NCBI RefSeq assembly: GCF_033096445.1 | Contig: NZ_AP028155.1 | Coordinates: 625,880 to 689,879 of the forward strand | DNA: 64,000 nucleotides | Source of the DNA: Butyricimonas faecihominis | GTDB lineage: Bacteria; Bacteroidota; Bacteroidia; Bacteroidales; Marinifilaceae | Reading direction: 5' to 3' | Shown: positions 25,463 through 34,329 of the stretch, one piece after another | Position numbering within the stretch: the stretch's first letter is position 1 | Layout of the letters: every line of letters begins with the position of its first letter | Made by a program: the position numbers and the translations under genes | Notes under the pieces: model-generated | Databases searched by the model: none | Told to the model about the DNA's origin: nothing | Seen by the model: only the letters and a program-made list of their open reading frames with translations

Positions 25463-25970
25463 TTGTCTCTGGTTTGATCTTTTACACTATATACACAGGT
25501 GAGGTTGAAAAATGGGTGAGTGAAAAATGAAATATTTTCAAAGAAAAATTACAAATGTTGTTACTTCCGATAGATATACCTAATTCTAGGGATACTTTGG
25601 GGTAGTATATGGGTGTATGAATCTTTTTGCTACTTTGTAGATTGTTTGTTAGAGGTTGAAATAGAAAGAAGGCAAATGTTATCTTTACTTATGATCTGTT
25701 AAAATGGCGGCTATAATCGGGCGATAAGGCGGCGACAATGCGGCGAGAGCGCCTAACTGTCTGGTAACAGTCTAGCAACGAACTGGAGATTTGCATGATT
25801 AAGGGTAGATTTACTTACTTTAAGGGCATCATTCATGATTACTTATATAAATAGGGTCCGATTATAAAATCGGGAATTTGGGTATGAATATCCGTAATTC
25901 ATATACAAACCCGCTTGTTCCATTGCTGTAAATTTGCCATCAGAAGTTTAACAATAAAAGATAGCAAATT
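25463..25970. other. Divergent intergenic region upstream of fecR and the flavin-reductase lipoprotein
   Basis: No gene was found, and no sigma-factor remnant was recognisable. It contains a G+C-rich island (about 25704-25760) of GGCGGC/GGGCGATAA/GGCGGCGACAA/GCGGCGAGAGC units in AT-rich surroundings, then a small hairpin ACTGT-6nt-ACAGT, the hairpin CCGATT-ATAA-AATCGG (25858-25873) and a TAAATTTG -7 box (25929-25936). Confidence 0.45.
25929..25936 (+). promoter_or_regulatory. Bacteroidota -7 box (TAAATTTG)
   Basis: TAAATTTG matches TAnnTTTG 34 nt before the flavin-reductase/ABM gene. The only upstream TTG (25915-25917) is closer than the usual spacing. Confidence 0.4.
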
Positions 25971-26978
25971 ATGGACGGGAGAAACCTTTTGAAAACAGTA
26001 TCGAGTTTTGCGCTGCTTACCATGTTGTCATGCAGCCCGACAGTGAAAGAGAATACTGATCAGCCCAATATAATGGAAGTGGAAAAGAAAAATCTCGGCA
26101 AACTGTTGGCTCTCTATCCGAAGCCGATGACTGTTGTTGGTACGAAAGTGGAAGGAAAGGTGAATTGGCTTGTTGTCGGACATACGGGTGTTATCGGTCA
26201 TGATCGCGTACTCGTCAGTATGAGTAAACAACATTATTCCAATCAGGGAATCAAGCAATCGAAAAAACTCTCCATTAATCTCGTTAGCCGGGAGATGCTG
26301 CCTAAAGCGGATTATGTGGGTAGTGTGAGCGGGGAGACGGTTAATAAATCGAGCGTGTTCGCTTATCATATCGGGGAGAATGGTACGCCTGTGATTGACG
26401 TGTCGCCTTTGACAATGGAGTGTAATGTGGTGGATATTTACGAAACCGAGGGGTTTGATAATTTCATTTGCACCGTGGTTAATACTTATGCGACTCCTGA
26501 TGTGCTTGATCATAACGGTAAACTCGACTATGCCCGGTTAAAGCCTGTGTTGTTTGAGTTTCCGACTTACTCTTACCTTGCCACAGGAGAGGTGATCGGG
26601 AAGTGTCTGAATCTGGATGAGGAACCCGGTATGTGTGCGAAACAACCGATGGCGGTCGATGGTATTGTGCGCCTGTCGAAAATAGAGGTTTATCCGGAGT
26701 ATCTTGACGAGTATATGAAATACGCGACGGAAGTGGGCGAAGTTTCCCTGCGCACAGAACCGGGGGTGTTGACCATGTATGCTGTCAGCGAAAAGGAGAA
26801 TCCCTGTATGGTAACGATTCTCGAAATCTATGCCAATCAAAAGGCTTACGAGTTACATATCGCATCGGAACATTTTCAAAAGTACAAACAGGGAACGTTG
26901 CACATGGTCAAGAGATTGACACTTACCGATCAGACGCCGCTTAATCCTGCGAATCAAATCAATAATTTCATTCAATAA
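25971..26978 (+). CDS. Exported lipoprotein: flavin reductase-like domain fused to an ABM domain
   Basis: The 335-residue protein has a lipobox (LLTMLSC, Cys21) and two domains. The first is a flavin-reductase-like FMN-binding split barrel (about 40-200: LLALYPKPMTVVGTKVEGK, VLVSMSKQHYSNQGIK, SINLVSREMLPKADYVGS). The second is an antibiotic-biosynthesis-monooxygenase/YgiN-like domain (about 225-320: VRLSKIEVYPEYLDEYMKYA, EPGVLTMYAV, YELHIASEHFQKYK). Such redox domains are usually cytosolic, so membrane anchoring is unusual. An internal Met35 would give a cytosolic form, but the lipobox is convincing. It lies 12 nt before a secreted CMD-cupin gene, and the two probably act together in the periplasm on a small aromatic or quinone-type compound (inference). 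Confidence 0.8.
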   Translation: MDGRNLLKTVSSFALLTMLSCSPTVKENTDQPNIMEVEKKNLGKLLALYPKPMTVVGTKVEGKVNWLVVGHTGVIGHDRVLVSMSKQHYSNQGIKQSKKLSINLVSREMLPKADYVGSVSGETVNKSSVFAYHIGENGTPVIDVSPLTMECNVVDIYETEGFDNFICTVVNTYATPDVLDHNGKLDYARLKPVLFEFPTYSYLATGEVIGKCLNLDEEPGMCAKQPMAVDGIVRLSKIEVYPEYLDEYMKYATEVGEVSLRTEPGVLTMYAVSEKENPCMVTILEIYANQKAYELHIASEHFQKYKQGTLHMVKRLTLTDQTPLNPANQINNFIQ

Positions 26979-26990
26979 ATCAAAACGACT

Positions 26991-27815
26991 ATGAATAAAT
27001 TTCTCTTATTTTCAGTATTCAGTATTTTAACATTCAATGTTATGGCACAAGAAAAGATCGTACAGACGGCTGGGCGTAATCAACTCGGAGAGTTTGCCCC
27101 TAAATTTGCGGAACTCAATGATGATGTACTTTTTGGTGAAGTTTGGAGCCGCACGGATAAACTGGGTCTGCGTGACCGTAGTTTAGTAACCATCACCTCC
27201 CTCATTAGTCAAGGTATTACGGATAGTTCGCTTACTTATCATCTTCAGACGGCAAAGAAGAACGGAATCACCCGTACTGAAATTGCCGAGATTATCACTC
27301 ATATAGGATTTTATGCCGGTTGGCCGAAGGCGTGGGCTGCATTTAATTTGGCCAAGGACGTGTGGGCAGAAGATTCGACAGGCAATGATGCTAAGGCTGC
27401 TTTCCAACGTGAAATGATTTTTCCTATCGGCGAGCCGAATACGGCATATGCGAAGTATTTTATTGGTAATAGCTACCTCGCCCCGGTTTCTCGTGAGCAA
27501 GTTGCGATTTCCAATGTTACGTTTGAACCGCGGTGTCGCAATAACTGGCATATCCATCGTGCAACGAAAGGTGGCGGGCAAATGCTTATCGGTGTTGCCG
27601 GACGGGGTTGGTATCAAGAAGAGGGTAAGGCTCCCGTGGAGATTCTGCCCGGTACGGTCATCCATATTCCCGCGAACGTGAAACATTGGCACGGGGCTGC
27701 CGCTGATAGTTGGTTTGCTCATTTGGCCTTCGAGGTTCCCGGAGAGAAAACCTCCAACGAATGGCTCGAACCGGTTACGGATGAAGAGTACAACAAGCTC
27801 GAACAAATTAAATGA
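26991..27815 (+). CDS. Secreted carboxymuconolactone-decarboxylase-like/cupin fusion
   Basis: A 274-residue protein with a signal peptide (MNKFLLFSVFSILTFNVMA, cut before QEK). An AhpD/CMD-type helical domain (about 30-130: LRDRSLVTITSLISQGI, LTYHLQTAKKNGITRTEI, HIGFYAGWPKAWAA) is followed by a cupin (about 170-255) with metal-ligand histidines in NNWHIHRATKGGGQ and PGTVIHIPANVKHWHG. No AhpD-like CxxC is present, so peroxidase action is unlikely. The tandem CMD-cupin arrangement is common in Bacteroidota, but the reaction is undefined. It is coupled to the next gene by an ATGA overlap. Confidence 0.85.
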   Translation: MNKFLLFSVFSILTFNVMAQEKIVQTAGRNQLGEFAPKFAELNDDVLFGEVWSRTDKLGLRDRSLVTITSLISQGITDSSLTYHLQTAKKNGITRTEIAEIITHIGFYAGWPKAWAAFNLAKDVWAEDSTGNDAKAAFQREMIFPIGEPNTAYAKYFIGNSYLAPVSREQVAISNVTFEPRCRNNWHIHRATKGGGQMLIGVAGRGWYQEEGKAPVEILPGTVIHIPANVKHWHGAAADSWFAHLAFEVPGEKTSNEWLEPVTDEEYNKLEQIK

Positions 27816-28381
27816 TGACAACGAAGGAATTTAATGAATATGTAAAGACGCGTAAGGCGCTTAATACAGGGGAAATACATCGTTTTATGGATGCCATGAG
27901 TAACGAGGCGAGACGGATCACGTTCTTGTTGAATACGGCATATCGTACACCGGACGAAGTACGTGGGTTGCTTTCCGAATTGTTTGGTTATCAAGTGCCG
28001 TCGTCTCTTCGAGTATTTCCTCCGTTTTATGCGGATTATGGCAAGAATATTACTGTTGGGGAGAACGTATTTATCAATGCCTGTTGTCATTTTCAAGATC
28101 ATGGCGGGGTGACCATTGGCGACGGATGCCAAATCGGGCATAATGTTGTTTTTGCCACGCTCAACCACGGATTAGCCCCGGAAGATCGTAAAACGACTTA
28201 TCCGGCTCCTATTGTGTTGGGTAAAAATGTGTGGGTAGGTTCCAACGCTACAATTCTTCAAGGAGTAACCATTGGTGACAATGCTGTTATCGGTGCGGGT
28301 GCGGTCGTTACGAAAGATGTGGCGGCGAATACGATTGTAGGTGGTGTTCCTGCACGTTTTATCAAAATGATAGACGGGTGA
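27812..28381 (+). CDS. Left-handed beta-helix O-acetyltransferase (maltose/galactoside type)
   Basis: A 189-residue acetyltransferase of the LacA/Maa family. It has a helical N-terminal maltose-acetyltransferase-like cap (1-60), hexapeptide repeats (ITVGENVFINACCHF, VTIGDGCQIGHNVVF, VLGKNVWVGSNATILQGVTIGDNAVIGAG) and the active-site histidine in ATLNHGL (about 130). It transfers acetyl from acetyl-CoA to a sugar-like hydroxyl; the acceptor is unknown. The start overlaps the stop of the CMD-cupin gene, so it belongs to the same transcript although its product is cytosolic. Confidence 0.88.
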   Translation: MMTTKEFNEYVKTRKALNTGEIHRFMDAMSNEARRITFLLNTAYRTPDEVRGLLSELFGYQVPSSLRVFPPFYADYGKNITVGENVFINACCHFQDHGGVTIGDGCQIGHNVVFATLNHGLAPEDRKTTYPAPIVLGKNVWVGSNATILQGVTIGDNAVIGAGAVVTKDVAANTIVGGVPARFIKMIDG

Positions 28382-28497
28382 TAATATTATAATTGAAAGA
28401 TATATTTACTTTATTTTACCCAACCCTGCTGTTTTTTAGTGTGTTCTTTATATATTTGAAAAAGAAATGAATGAGAATGTACTAAAAATACAGATAT

Positions 28498-29553
28498 ATG
28501 ATTACAGATATTCGTTTGAGAAGTCAGCAATTGGTGAATCCGGCTTTTAATGATCCCAAGGAGCTTGTGGCATGGATGGGGGCTTTGCAGGGGCAGGAGT
28601 ATAGCATGGCGAAGTGGGCCGTGGGGTTACGGTTGAAGAAACCGGACATCCGGAAGGTGGAGGCGGCTTTGGAGAAAGGGGAGATCTTGCGGACTCACGT
28701 GTTACGCCCGACTTGGCATCTGGTGGTGGCGGAGGATATTCGATGGATGTTGAAGTTGTCGGTCAGACGGGTGAAGTTGGCGTACGATTCGTATTGGAAA
28801 AATCATGGAATATCGGAAGAGTTGCATATCAAGAGTCTTGATGTGATCGTGAGGGCTTTGGAGGGGAATCGGTACTTGACCCGACAGGAGATTGGTGAGG
28901 AGTTGAGCCGGGCGGGTGTTATCGTGGGGGATGATCTGGTCGGGTATTTTCTGGGAAGGGCGGAAGTTGACAGTATCATCTGTAATGGCGTGGATAAGGG
29001 AAATAAAAGGACGTATGCTTTGCTGGATGAGCGGGTTCCCCCGATGAAGGAGTTGCACAAGGAAGAGGCTTTGGCGAAATTGGCAATCAAATATTTCAGA
29101 AGTCATTCCCCTGCCAGCTTGCAGGATTTTATCTGGTGGTCGGGGTTATCTATAACGGAGGCAAAACAGGCCGTTGGATTGATTGATGCGGAGCTGATTA
29201 AGGAGAGAATCGGGGAGACGGATTGGTTAATCCATCATTCATGTGCAAGGAATGTACGGGCGAAACGGGTTATACATTTGTTGCCCTCGTATGATGAATA
29301 TCTTATTAGTTATAAAGATCGTTCGATGGCATTGGCGCCGGAATATTATAGGAAGGCTTTTAATACTTTTGGAATTTTCTACCCGGTGATTTTGCATAAC
29401 GGGAAGATTGTCGGGAATTGGAATAAGTCAGCCAAGCAGAAACAATTCGGGGTAGAATCTTCTTTCTTTATACCGGGTATTGAGGTCGATGAGGGAGAGT
29501 TGGATAAGGCAAAAGAAAGGTTTAGAGTGTTTAATAAAGGGGGAAATGACTGA
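28498..29553 (+). CDS. Winged-helix AlkZ/YcaQ-like DNA glycosylase
   Basis: The 351-residue HTH_42-family protein has the AlkZ/YcaQ layout of tandem winged helices. The N-terminal GALQGQEYSMAKWAVGLR carries a Q-x-Q motif (Gln32-Gly-Gln34, approximate), matching the catalytic QxQ of AlkZ-like glycosylases that unhook interstrand crosslinks. LRPTWHLVVAEDIRWML and the C-terminal LPSYDEYLISYKDR also match the family. It likely protects against DNA alkylation or crosslinks. It is convergent with the sigma factor, with only 7 nt between stops and no visible terminator. Confidence 0.78.
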   Translation: MITDIRLRSQQLVNPAFNDPKELVAWMGALQGQEYSMAKWAVGLRLKKPDIRKVEAALEKGEILRTHVLRPTWHLVVAEDIRWMLKLSVRRVKLAYDSYWKNHGISEELHIKSLDVIVRALEGNRYLTRQEIGEELSRAGVIVGDDLVGYFLGRAEVDSIICNGVDKGNKRTYALLDERVPPMKELHKEEALAKLAIKYFRSHSPASLQDFIWWSGLSITEAKQAVGLIDAELIKERIGETDWLIHHSCARNVRAKRVIHLLPSYDEYLISYKDRSMALAPEYYRKAFNTFGIFYPVILHNGKIVGNWNKSAKQKQFGVESSFFIPGIEVDEGELDKAKERFRVFNKGGND

Positions 29554-29560
29554 TGCCGGA

Positions 29561-30118
29561 TCAGTCGAAATGTCGGTGCGGATGTGAGAATAGGAGCAAC
29601 AGGAGAGAAGCGGGAAATTCGTCCCGTAAGGTTTTTAGGCCTGTCGTGATGTGAGTTTTCACGGTATTCACCGAAATGTTTAATTCTTCGGCAATTTCTT
29701 TATACTTTTTACATTCGATAAAACTGAGTTTCATCACTTGCGAGCAACGTTCGGGGAGGAGTTCGATGCGGGCTAGAATGCGTTCCAACAATTCTTCCCG
29801 GGTGGAATCGTCCGATAGCGTGTAAGTCGGGTCGTCGGCAAGGTGTTGACGCACGTGATTATTCTGGATTTTTTTATGTTCCAAGTAGTTCAATGCCCGG
29901 TTACGGGTGAGGCTAAACAAGTAGGGGAGAATCGGACGGGTGAAATCAATGGTGGCCCGGTGATACCACAAGCTGAGAAACACGTCGTGTGCAATATCTT
30001 TAGAGGTGTCCAAGTCGTTTACCAAGCTCATGGCATGAAAACACAAGGTACGATAGTGTTGCTTGAATAATTGTTCAAACATCAGGCTACTCTGTTTATT
30101 GTCTTGCACACGTTCCAT
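29561..30118 (-). CDS. ECF sigma-70 factor, orphan
   Basis: A 185-residue Bacteroidota-type ECF sigma factor. Region 2 (FEQLFKQHYRTLCFHAMSLV, AHDVFLSLWYHR) and region 4 (LPERCSQVMKLSFIECKKYKEIAEELNISVNTVKTH) are intact, with a hydrophobic C-terminal tail. Such sigma factors normally sit directly before fecR-susCD. Here the next same-strand gene is fecR of locus A, 4.1 kb away and separated by four plus-strand genes. It may therefore be the displaced partner of locus A, or it may serve a remote regulon. Confidence 0.93.
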   Translation of the reverse strand: MERVQDNKQSSLMFEQLFKQHYRTLCFHAMSLVNDLDTSKDIAHDVFLSLWYHRATIDFTRPILPYLFSLTRNRALNYLEHKKIQNNHVRQHLADDPTYTLSDDSTREELLERILARIELLPERCSQVMKLSFIECKKYKEIAEELNISVNTVKTHITTGLKTLRDEFPASLLLLLFSHPHRHFD

Positions 30119-30202
30119 AATCCAACTTTGGTTGTTCGCAAAGTTAGGAAAAGTGAAATTAAAAACAAAATAGCCACCGATACGTATTCCTGTTTTTTTA
30201 AT

Positions 30203-30210
30203 TAATTTTG
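30203..30210 (+). promoter_or_regulatory. Bacteroidota -7 box (TAATTTTG)
   Basis: TAATTTTG lies 18 nt before ATG 30229, implying a 5' leader of only about 10-12 nt. The poly-T region just upstream has no clean TTTG at the -33 position. Confidence 0.45.
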
Positions 30211-30228
30211 GCGTTCAAAGATAAGATT

Positions 30229-31899
30229 ATGGAATGGTTGAGTAGTTTATTAACAGAACATTCAGTGATTCAGGCAGTAATCGTGGTTTCACTGGTGTCT
30301 GCGGTGGGGCTGGCTTTAGGAAAAATCAGCATGTGGGGCGTGTCGTTGGGAGTAACTTTCGTGTTTTTCGTGGGTATTATGGCAGGACATTTCGGGTTGT
30401 CGATCGATCCGCAGATGTTGAATTATGCGGAGAGTTTCGGGTTGATTATTTTCGTGTATGCCTTGGGGGTACAGGTGGGACCCGGTTTTTTCTCTTCCTT
30501 GGGAAAGGGGGGATTGAAATTGAATATGCTGGCCATGTTGGTGGTTTTGTTGGGAATCGTGATGACCTTGGGATTTCATTGGTTCACGGGTGTGTCGTTG
30601 CCGGATATGGTGGGAATTCTGAGTGGTGCGGTGACAAATACGCCTGCCTTGGGTGCGGCTCAACAGACGTTGAAACAATTGAATGATCCCGCTATTCAAC
30701 AGTCGGATCTGGCACTGGGGTGTGCCGTGGCTTATCCGTTAGGGGTGGTGGGTGTGATTCTGGCTGTTATTTTTGTACGTAAACTTTTTGCATCCAGTAT
30801 ATTTTTCAAAAAAAGCGATGAAGATAGCCACAAGAAGACGGTGGTTATGGGATTTCTCGTGAGCAATCCCGGTGTGTCCGGTAAGACCATTCAGGAGATT
30901 GCCCGGCAATCGTCCAAAAAGTTTGTGGTTTCCCGGTTGTGGCGGGATGAGAAGGTGATTATTCCGGCATCCGATACCGTGGTGAGGGAGGGGGATTGTT
31001 TGCTGATGATCACGACGGAAGGGGACGTGGAGGCGCTGACGATGTTGATCGGGAAGCGGGATACGAGGGATTGGAATAAGGAAGATATTGACTGGGATGC
31101 TATTGATAGTCAATTGGTGTCCCACCGGATCGTGATTACCCGGCCGGAGATTAACGGGAAGCGGTTAGGAGCGTTGCGGTTGAGAAATCAATACGGGATA
31201 AATATAACCCGCATTTACCGGGCGGGAATCGTGTTGTTGCCCACGCCGGACTTGACGTTGCAGTTGGGTGACCGGTTGACGGTGGTCGGGGAGGAATCGG
31301 CCATCGCGAAGGTGGAGAACGTGGTAGGGAATGCCGTGAAGGATTTGGACGAGCCGAATCTGGTGGCCGTTTTTATCGGGATGGTATTGGGGTTGTTGCT
31401 GGGATCAATTCCTTTGACGATTCCGGGCATCAGTTTTCCGGTAAAGTTGGGATTGGCCGGGGGACCAATTGTAATGGGGATTCTCGTGGGGGCTTTCGGT
31501 CCTCGGATTCACATGGTGACTTACACGACAATCAGTGCCAATCTGATGTTACGGGCGCTGGGGCTTTCCATGTATCTGGCTTGTCTGGGATTGGATGCGG
31601 GAACTCATTTCTTCGAAACCGTGTTCCGTCCGGAAGGGGCGTTGTGGGTTGGATTGGGATTTACCATTACGGTGATTCCGGTGATTCTTGTTGCGGCCGT
31701 GTCCATTAAATGGATGAAGATTGATTTCGGTTCGGTGGCCGGGATGTTGTGCGGGAGTATGTCGAACCCGATGGCGTTGAATTACGTGAATAGCACGGTG
31801 GATAGTGACACGCCTTCGGTGGCTTACGCAACGGTTTACCCGCTGACGATGTTCGTGAGGGTTATTATGGCACAGGTAATTTTAATGCTATTTTTGTAA
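30229..31899 (+). CDS. AspT/YidE-family transporter with two TrkA-C domains
   Basis: The frame can begin at TTG 30208, but that codon lies inside the -7 box, so ATG 30229 (MEWLSSLLTEHS, 556 residues) is chosen. Two AspT/YidE-type membrane halves (about 10-175 and 375-555, each with a GxxxG-rich GILSGAVTNTPAL / GMLCGSMSNPMAL motif) flank two regulatory TrkA-C/RCK-C domains (about 200-360). Aspartate:alanine exchange is proven for Tetragenococcus AspT, while most YidE-like members have no known substrate. It stands alone. Confidence 0.85.
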   Translation: MEWLSSLLTEHSVIQAVIVVSLVSAVGLALGKISMWGVSLGVTFVFFVGIMAGHFGLSIDPQMLNYAESFGLIIFVYALGVQVGPGFFSSLGKGGLKLNMLAMLVVLLGIVMTLGFHWFTGVSLPDMVGILSGAVTNTPALGAAQQTLKQLNDPAIQQSDLALGCAVAYPLGVVGVILAVIFVRKLFASSIFFKKSDEDSHKKTVVMGFLVSNPGVSGKTIQEIARQSSKKFVVSRLWRDEKVIIPASDTVVREGDCLLMITTEGDVEALTMLIGKRDTRDWNKEDIDWDAIDSQLVSHRIVITRPEINGKRLGALRLRNQYGINITRIYRAGIVLLPTPDLTLQLGDRLTVVGEESAIAKVENVVGNAVKDLDEPNLVAVFIGMVLGLLLGSIPLTIPGISFPVKLGLAGGPIVMGILVGAFGPRIHMVTYTTISANLMLRALGLSMYLACLGLDAGTHFFETVFRPEGALWVGLGFTITVIPVILVAAVSIKWMKIDFGSVAGMLCGSMSNPMALNYVNSTVDSDTPSVAYATVYPLTMFVRVIMAQVILMLFL

Positions 31900-32070
31900 G
31901 TGAGGAGGTCAAATACTCGTAATTCGTCAATGTGCGTGATCATTTCTTGTGAAAATGTTAAAATAAAACAGTTCGCTGGTATAAGATTTGATGCAAGTTA
32001 AGGGTTGTTCGTGGTAAGATTGTAACTAAACGTTACGATATTCCGTAAACATATATTCAAACAATGTGAA

Positions 32071-34299
32071 ATGTCAGGAAAAGAAATTCATACGAAAGAG
32101 ACTTTCCAAGTTTTGGGCATGAGTTGTGCTGTCTGCGCTTTGAATGTGGAAACAACACTCGGCGCTCAAGAGGGAGTTTACGAGGCAAAGGTAAATTTTG
32201 CCGGTTCAACTGTTTTAGTGGATTATAATCCGCAGGTGATTACACCCGTGGAACTTCAAAAGGCGGTGGAGGCTGCCGGTTACGAATTGGTGGTGGAAAA
32301 CACGGAGGATACGGATCAAGCGGATCGTTTGCAGCGGGAAGAGTTTCTCGCATTAAAACGAAAGACGATCGGGGCTATTGTTTTGGCGATACCCGTGTTC
32401 GTGATTGGTATGTTTTTTATGCATATGCCCTATGGTAATTGGATTATGCTGGCTTTTACCATTCCGGTGATGGCGTTTTTCGGGCGAGACTTTTTTGTCC
32501 ATGCCTATATGCAGTTGAAACACGGGCGTGCGAATATGGACACGTTGGTGGCCGTCAGTACGGGAGTGGCATTTTTGTTCAGTCTGTTCAACACGATCTG
32601 GCCGGAATACTGGACGAGTCGGGGATTGGAGGCTCACGTGTACTACGAGGCTGCTGCGGTGATTATTGCTCTGATTTTGTTGGGGCGTTTGCTGGAGGCA
32701 AAGGCCAAGTTCAGTACTTCGACTGCAATAAAGAAATTGATGGGGTTACAACCCAAAACGGTGACTAAAATTCTTGCCGACGGTAGCGAAGAGGAGGTAC
32801 CTATCCGTGAGGTGGCGGTAGGGGATGTTCTGGTCGTGAAACCGGGGGAAAAGATTCCGGTGGATGGGGAAGTGACGGAAGGGGCTTCTTTTGTCGACGA
32901 GAGTATGATTACCGGGGAGTCGATACCCGTGGAGAAGGTGAAAGGACAACCCGTGTATGCCGGGACAATAAACGAGAAGGGAAGTTTCCGTTTCCGTGCC
33001 GATAAGGTGGGGGGAGAAACCGTTTTGGCCAATATTATCCGGATGGTGCAGGAGGCACAGGGAAGTAAAGCTCCCGTGCAGAAACTGGTGGACCGTATTG
33101 CCGGAATTTTTGTTCCGGTAGTGATGGGGATTGCGGTAATCACGTTTATCGTGTGGATGCTGATAGGTGGGGACCTTGCTTTCACTCATGCTTTGCTGAC
33201 GTCTATCACGGTGCTGGTTATAGCCTGCCCGTGTGCGCTGGGATTGGCGACGCCGACAGCGATTATGGTCGGGATCGGTAAAGGGGCGGAACATAATATA
33301 CTGATCAAGGATGCTGAGAGCTTGGAGCTGATGTACCGGGTGAATGCGATCGTGCTGGATAAAACGGGGACGATCACGGAGGGAAAACCTGTTGTGACGG
33401 ATATTCACTGGACTCCGGGGGCGGAAGACGAGCGTTATCAATCCATCCTCTTGGAGATCGAACGGCGTTCGGAACATCCGCTGGCAGATGCCGTGGTGCA
33501 GAAGTTTAAAGAGAAGGTCGTGAATGAAATATCGGTTTCGGATTTCGAGAATCAGACCGGCAAAGGGGTGACGGCAAAAGTCGGGGATAAGGTATATCTT
33601 GTTGGGAACCGGGCTTTGATGGACGTGAATCATGTGGTTTTAGACGATGATAACGAGAAACTTGCTGTCCGGTGGGAAGGAGACGGTAAAACGGTTGTCT
33701 TTTTTGCCGGAGAGGGACGGGTGCTGGCATTGGTTGCCATTGCCGATAAGATCAAGGAGAGTTCTCGTCAGGCAATTGCGACGCTGCATGAAAAAGGAAT
33801 TGATGTTTATATGCTGACCGGGGATAATGCCTTGACGGCTCGTGCCGTGGCAGATCAGGTGGGCATTCGTCATTTTAAGGCCGAGGTGATGCCGGGTGAA
33901 AAGGCTAATTTCGTGGAGGCCTTGCAGCATGAGGGGAAAGTGGTGGCCATGGTGGGTGACGGAATCAACGATTCGCAGGCATTGGCACAGGCTGACGTGA
34001 GTATTGCCATGGGAAAAGGGTCGGATATTGCCATGGACGTGGCAAAGGTGACTTTGATTACTTCCGATCTGAACGTGATTCCCCGTGCTATCGCACTTTC
34101 GCATCAAACGGTGCGGGCGATTCGACAAAATTTGTTCTGGGCGTTTATTTATAATATAATTGGTATTCCTTTAGCGGCAGGGGTGTTGTACGGGATCAAC
34201 GGTTTTTTACTCAACCCGATGATTGCGGCTGCCGCGATGGCTTTCAGTTCGGTGTCCGTGGTGACTAATAGTTTGAGAATTAAATGGAAGAAATTGTAG
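32071..34299 (+). CDS. copA: Cu(+)-exporting P1B-type ATPase CopA
   Basis: The 742-residue pump has one N-terminal HMA metal-binding domain (LGMSCAVCALNVE, CxxC near 25-28) and eight expected membrane helices. It has the actuator TGES motif (ITGESIPV), the transport-site CPC in ACPCALGLATPT (about 385), the phosphorylation site DKTGTITEG (Asp about 430), SEHPLADA in the nucleotide domain and the hinge MVGDGINDSQALAQ. CPC with one HMA domain marks a Cu(I)/Ag(I) exporter. A 71-residue HMA protein follows 30 nt later, as in many cop operons. Confidence 0.93.
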   Translation: MSGKEIHTKETFQVLGMSCAVCALNVETTLGAQEGVYEAKVNFAGSTVLVDYNPQVITPVELQKAVEAAGYELVVENTEDTDQADRLQREEFLALKRKTIGAIVLAIPVFVIGMFFMHMPYGNWIMLAFTIPVMAFFGRDFFVHAYMQLKHGRANMDTLVAVSTGVAFLFSLFNTIWPEYWTSRGLEAHVYYEAAAVIIALILLGRLLEAKAKFSTSTAIKKLMGLQPKTVTKILADGSEEEVPIREVAVGDVLVVKPGEKIPVDGEVTEGASFVDESMITGESIPVEKVKGQPVYAGTINEKGSFRFRADKVGGETVLANIIRMVQEAQGSKAPVQKLVDRIAGIFVPVVMGIAVITFIVWMLIGGDLAFTHALLTSITVLVIACPCALGLATPTAIMVGIGKGAEHNILIKDAESLELMYRVNAIVLDKTGTITEGKPVVTDIHWTPGAEDERYQSILLEIERRSEHPLADAVVQKFKEKVVNEISVSDFENQTGKGVTAKVGDKVYLVGNRALMDVNHVVLDDDNEKLAVRWEGDGKTVVFFAGEGRVLALVAIADKIKESSRQAIATLHEKGIDVYMLTGDNALTARAVADQVGIRHFKAEVMPGEKANFVEALQHEGKVVAMVGDGINDSQALAQADVSIAMGKGSDIAMDVAKVTLITSDLNVIPRAIALSHQTVRAIRQNLFWAFIYNIIGIPLAAGVLYGINGFLLNPMIAAAAMAFSSVSVVTNSLRIKWKKL

Positions 34300-34329
34300 C
34301 TATTATATAAACCAATAAAAGAAAGCAAC

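Noticed and set aside
25463-25970. Degenerate sigma-factor gene before fecR
   Set aside because: No region 2 or region 4 sigma motifs could be read in any minus-strand frame of this spacer.
25971-29553. Insertion sequence or integrated element
   Set aside because: The plus-strand cassette may be an insertion, but no transposase, integrase, terminal repeats or target duplication is visible.
32746-33633. Long antisense ORF (295 codons) across copA
   Set aside because: It is a shadow of the copA reading frame; the peptide is His/Pro/Arg-rich low-complexity with no domain, and copA has all P-type ATPase motifs.
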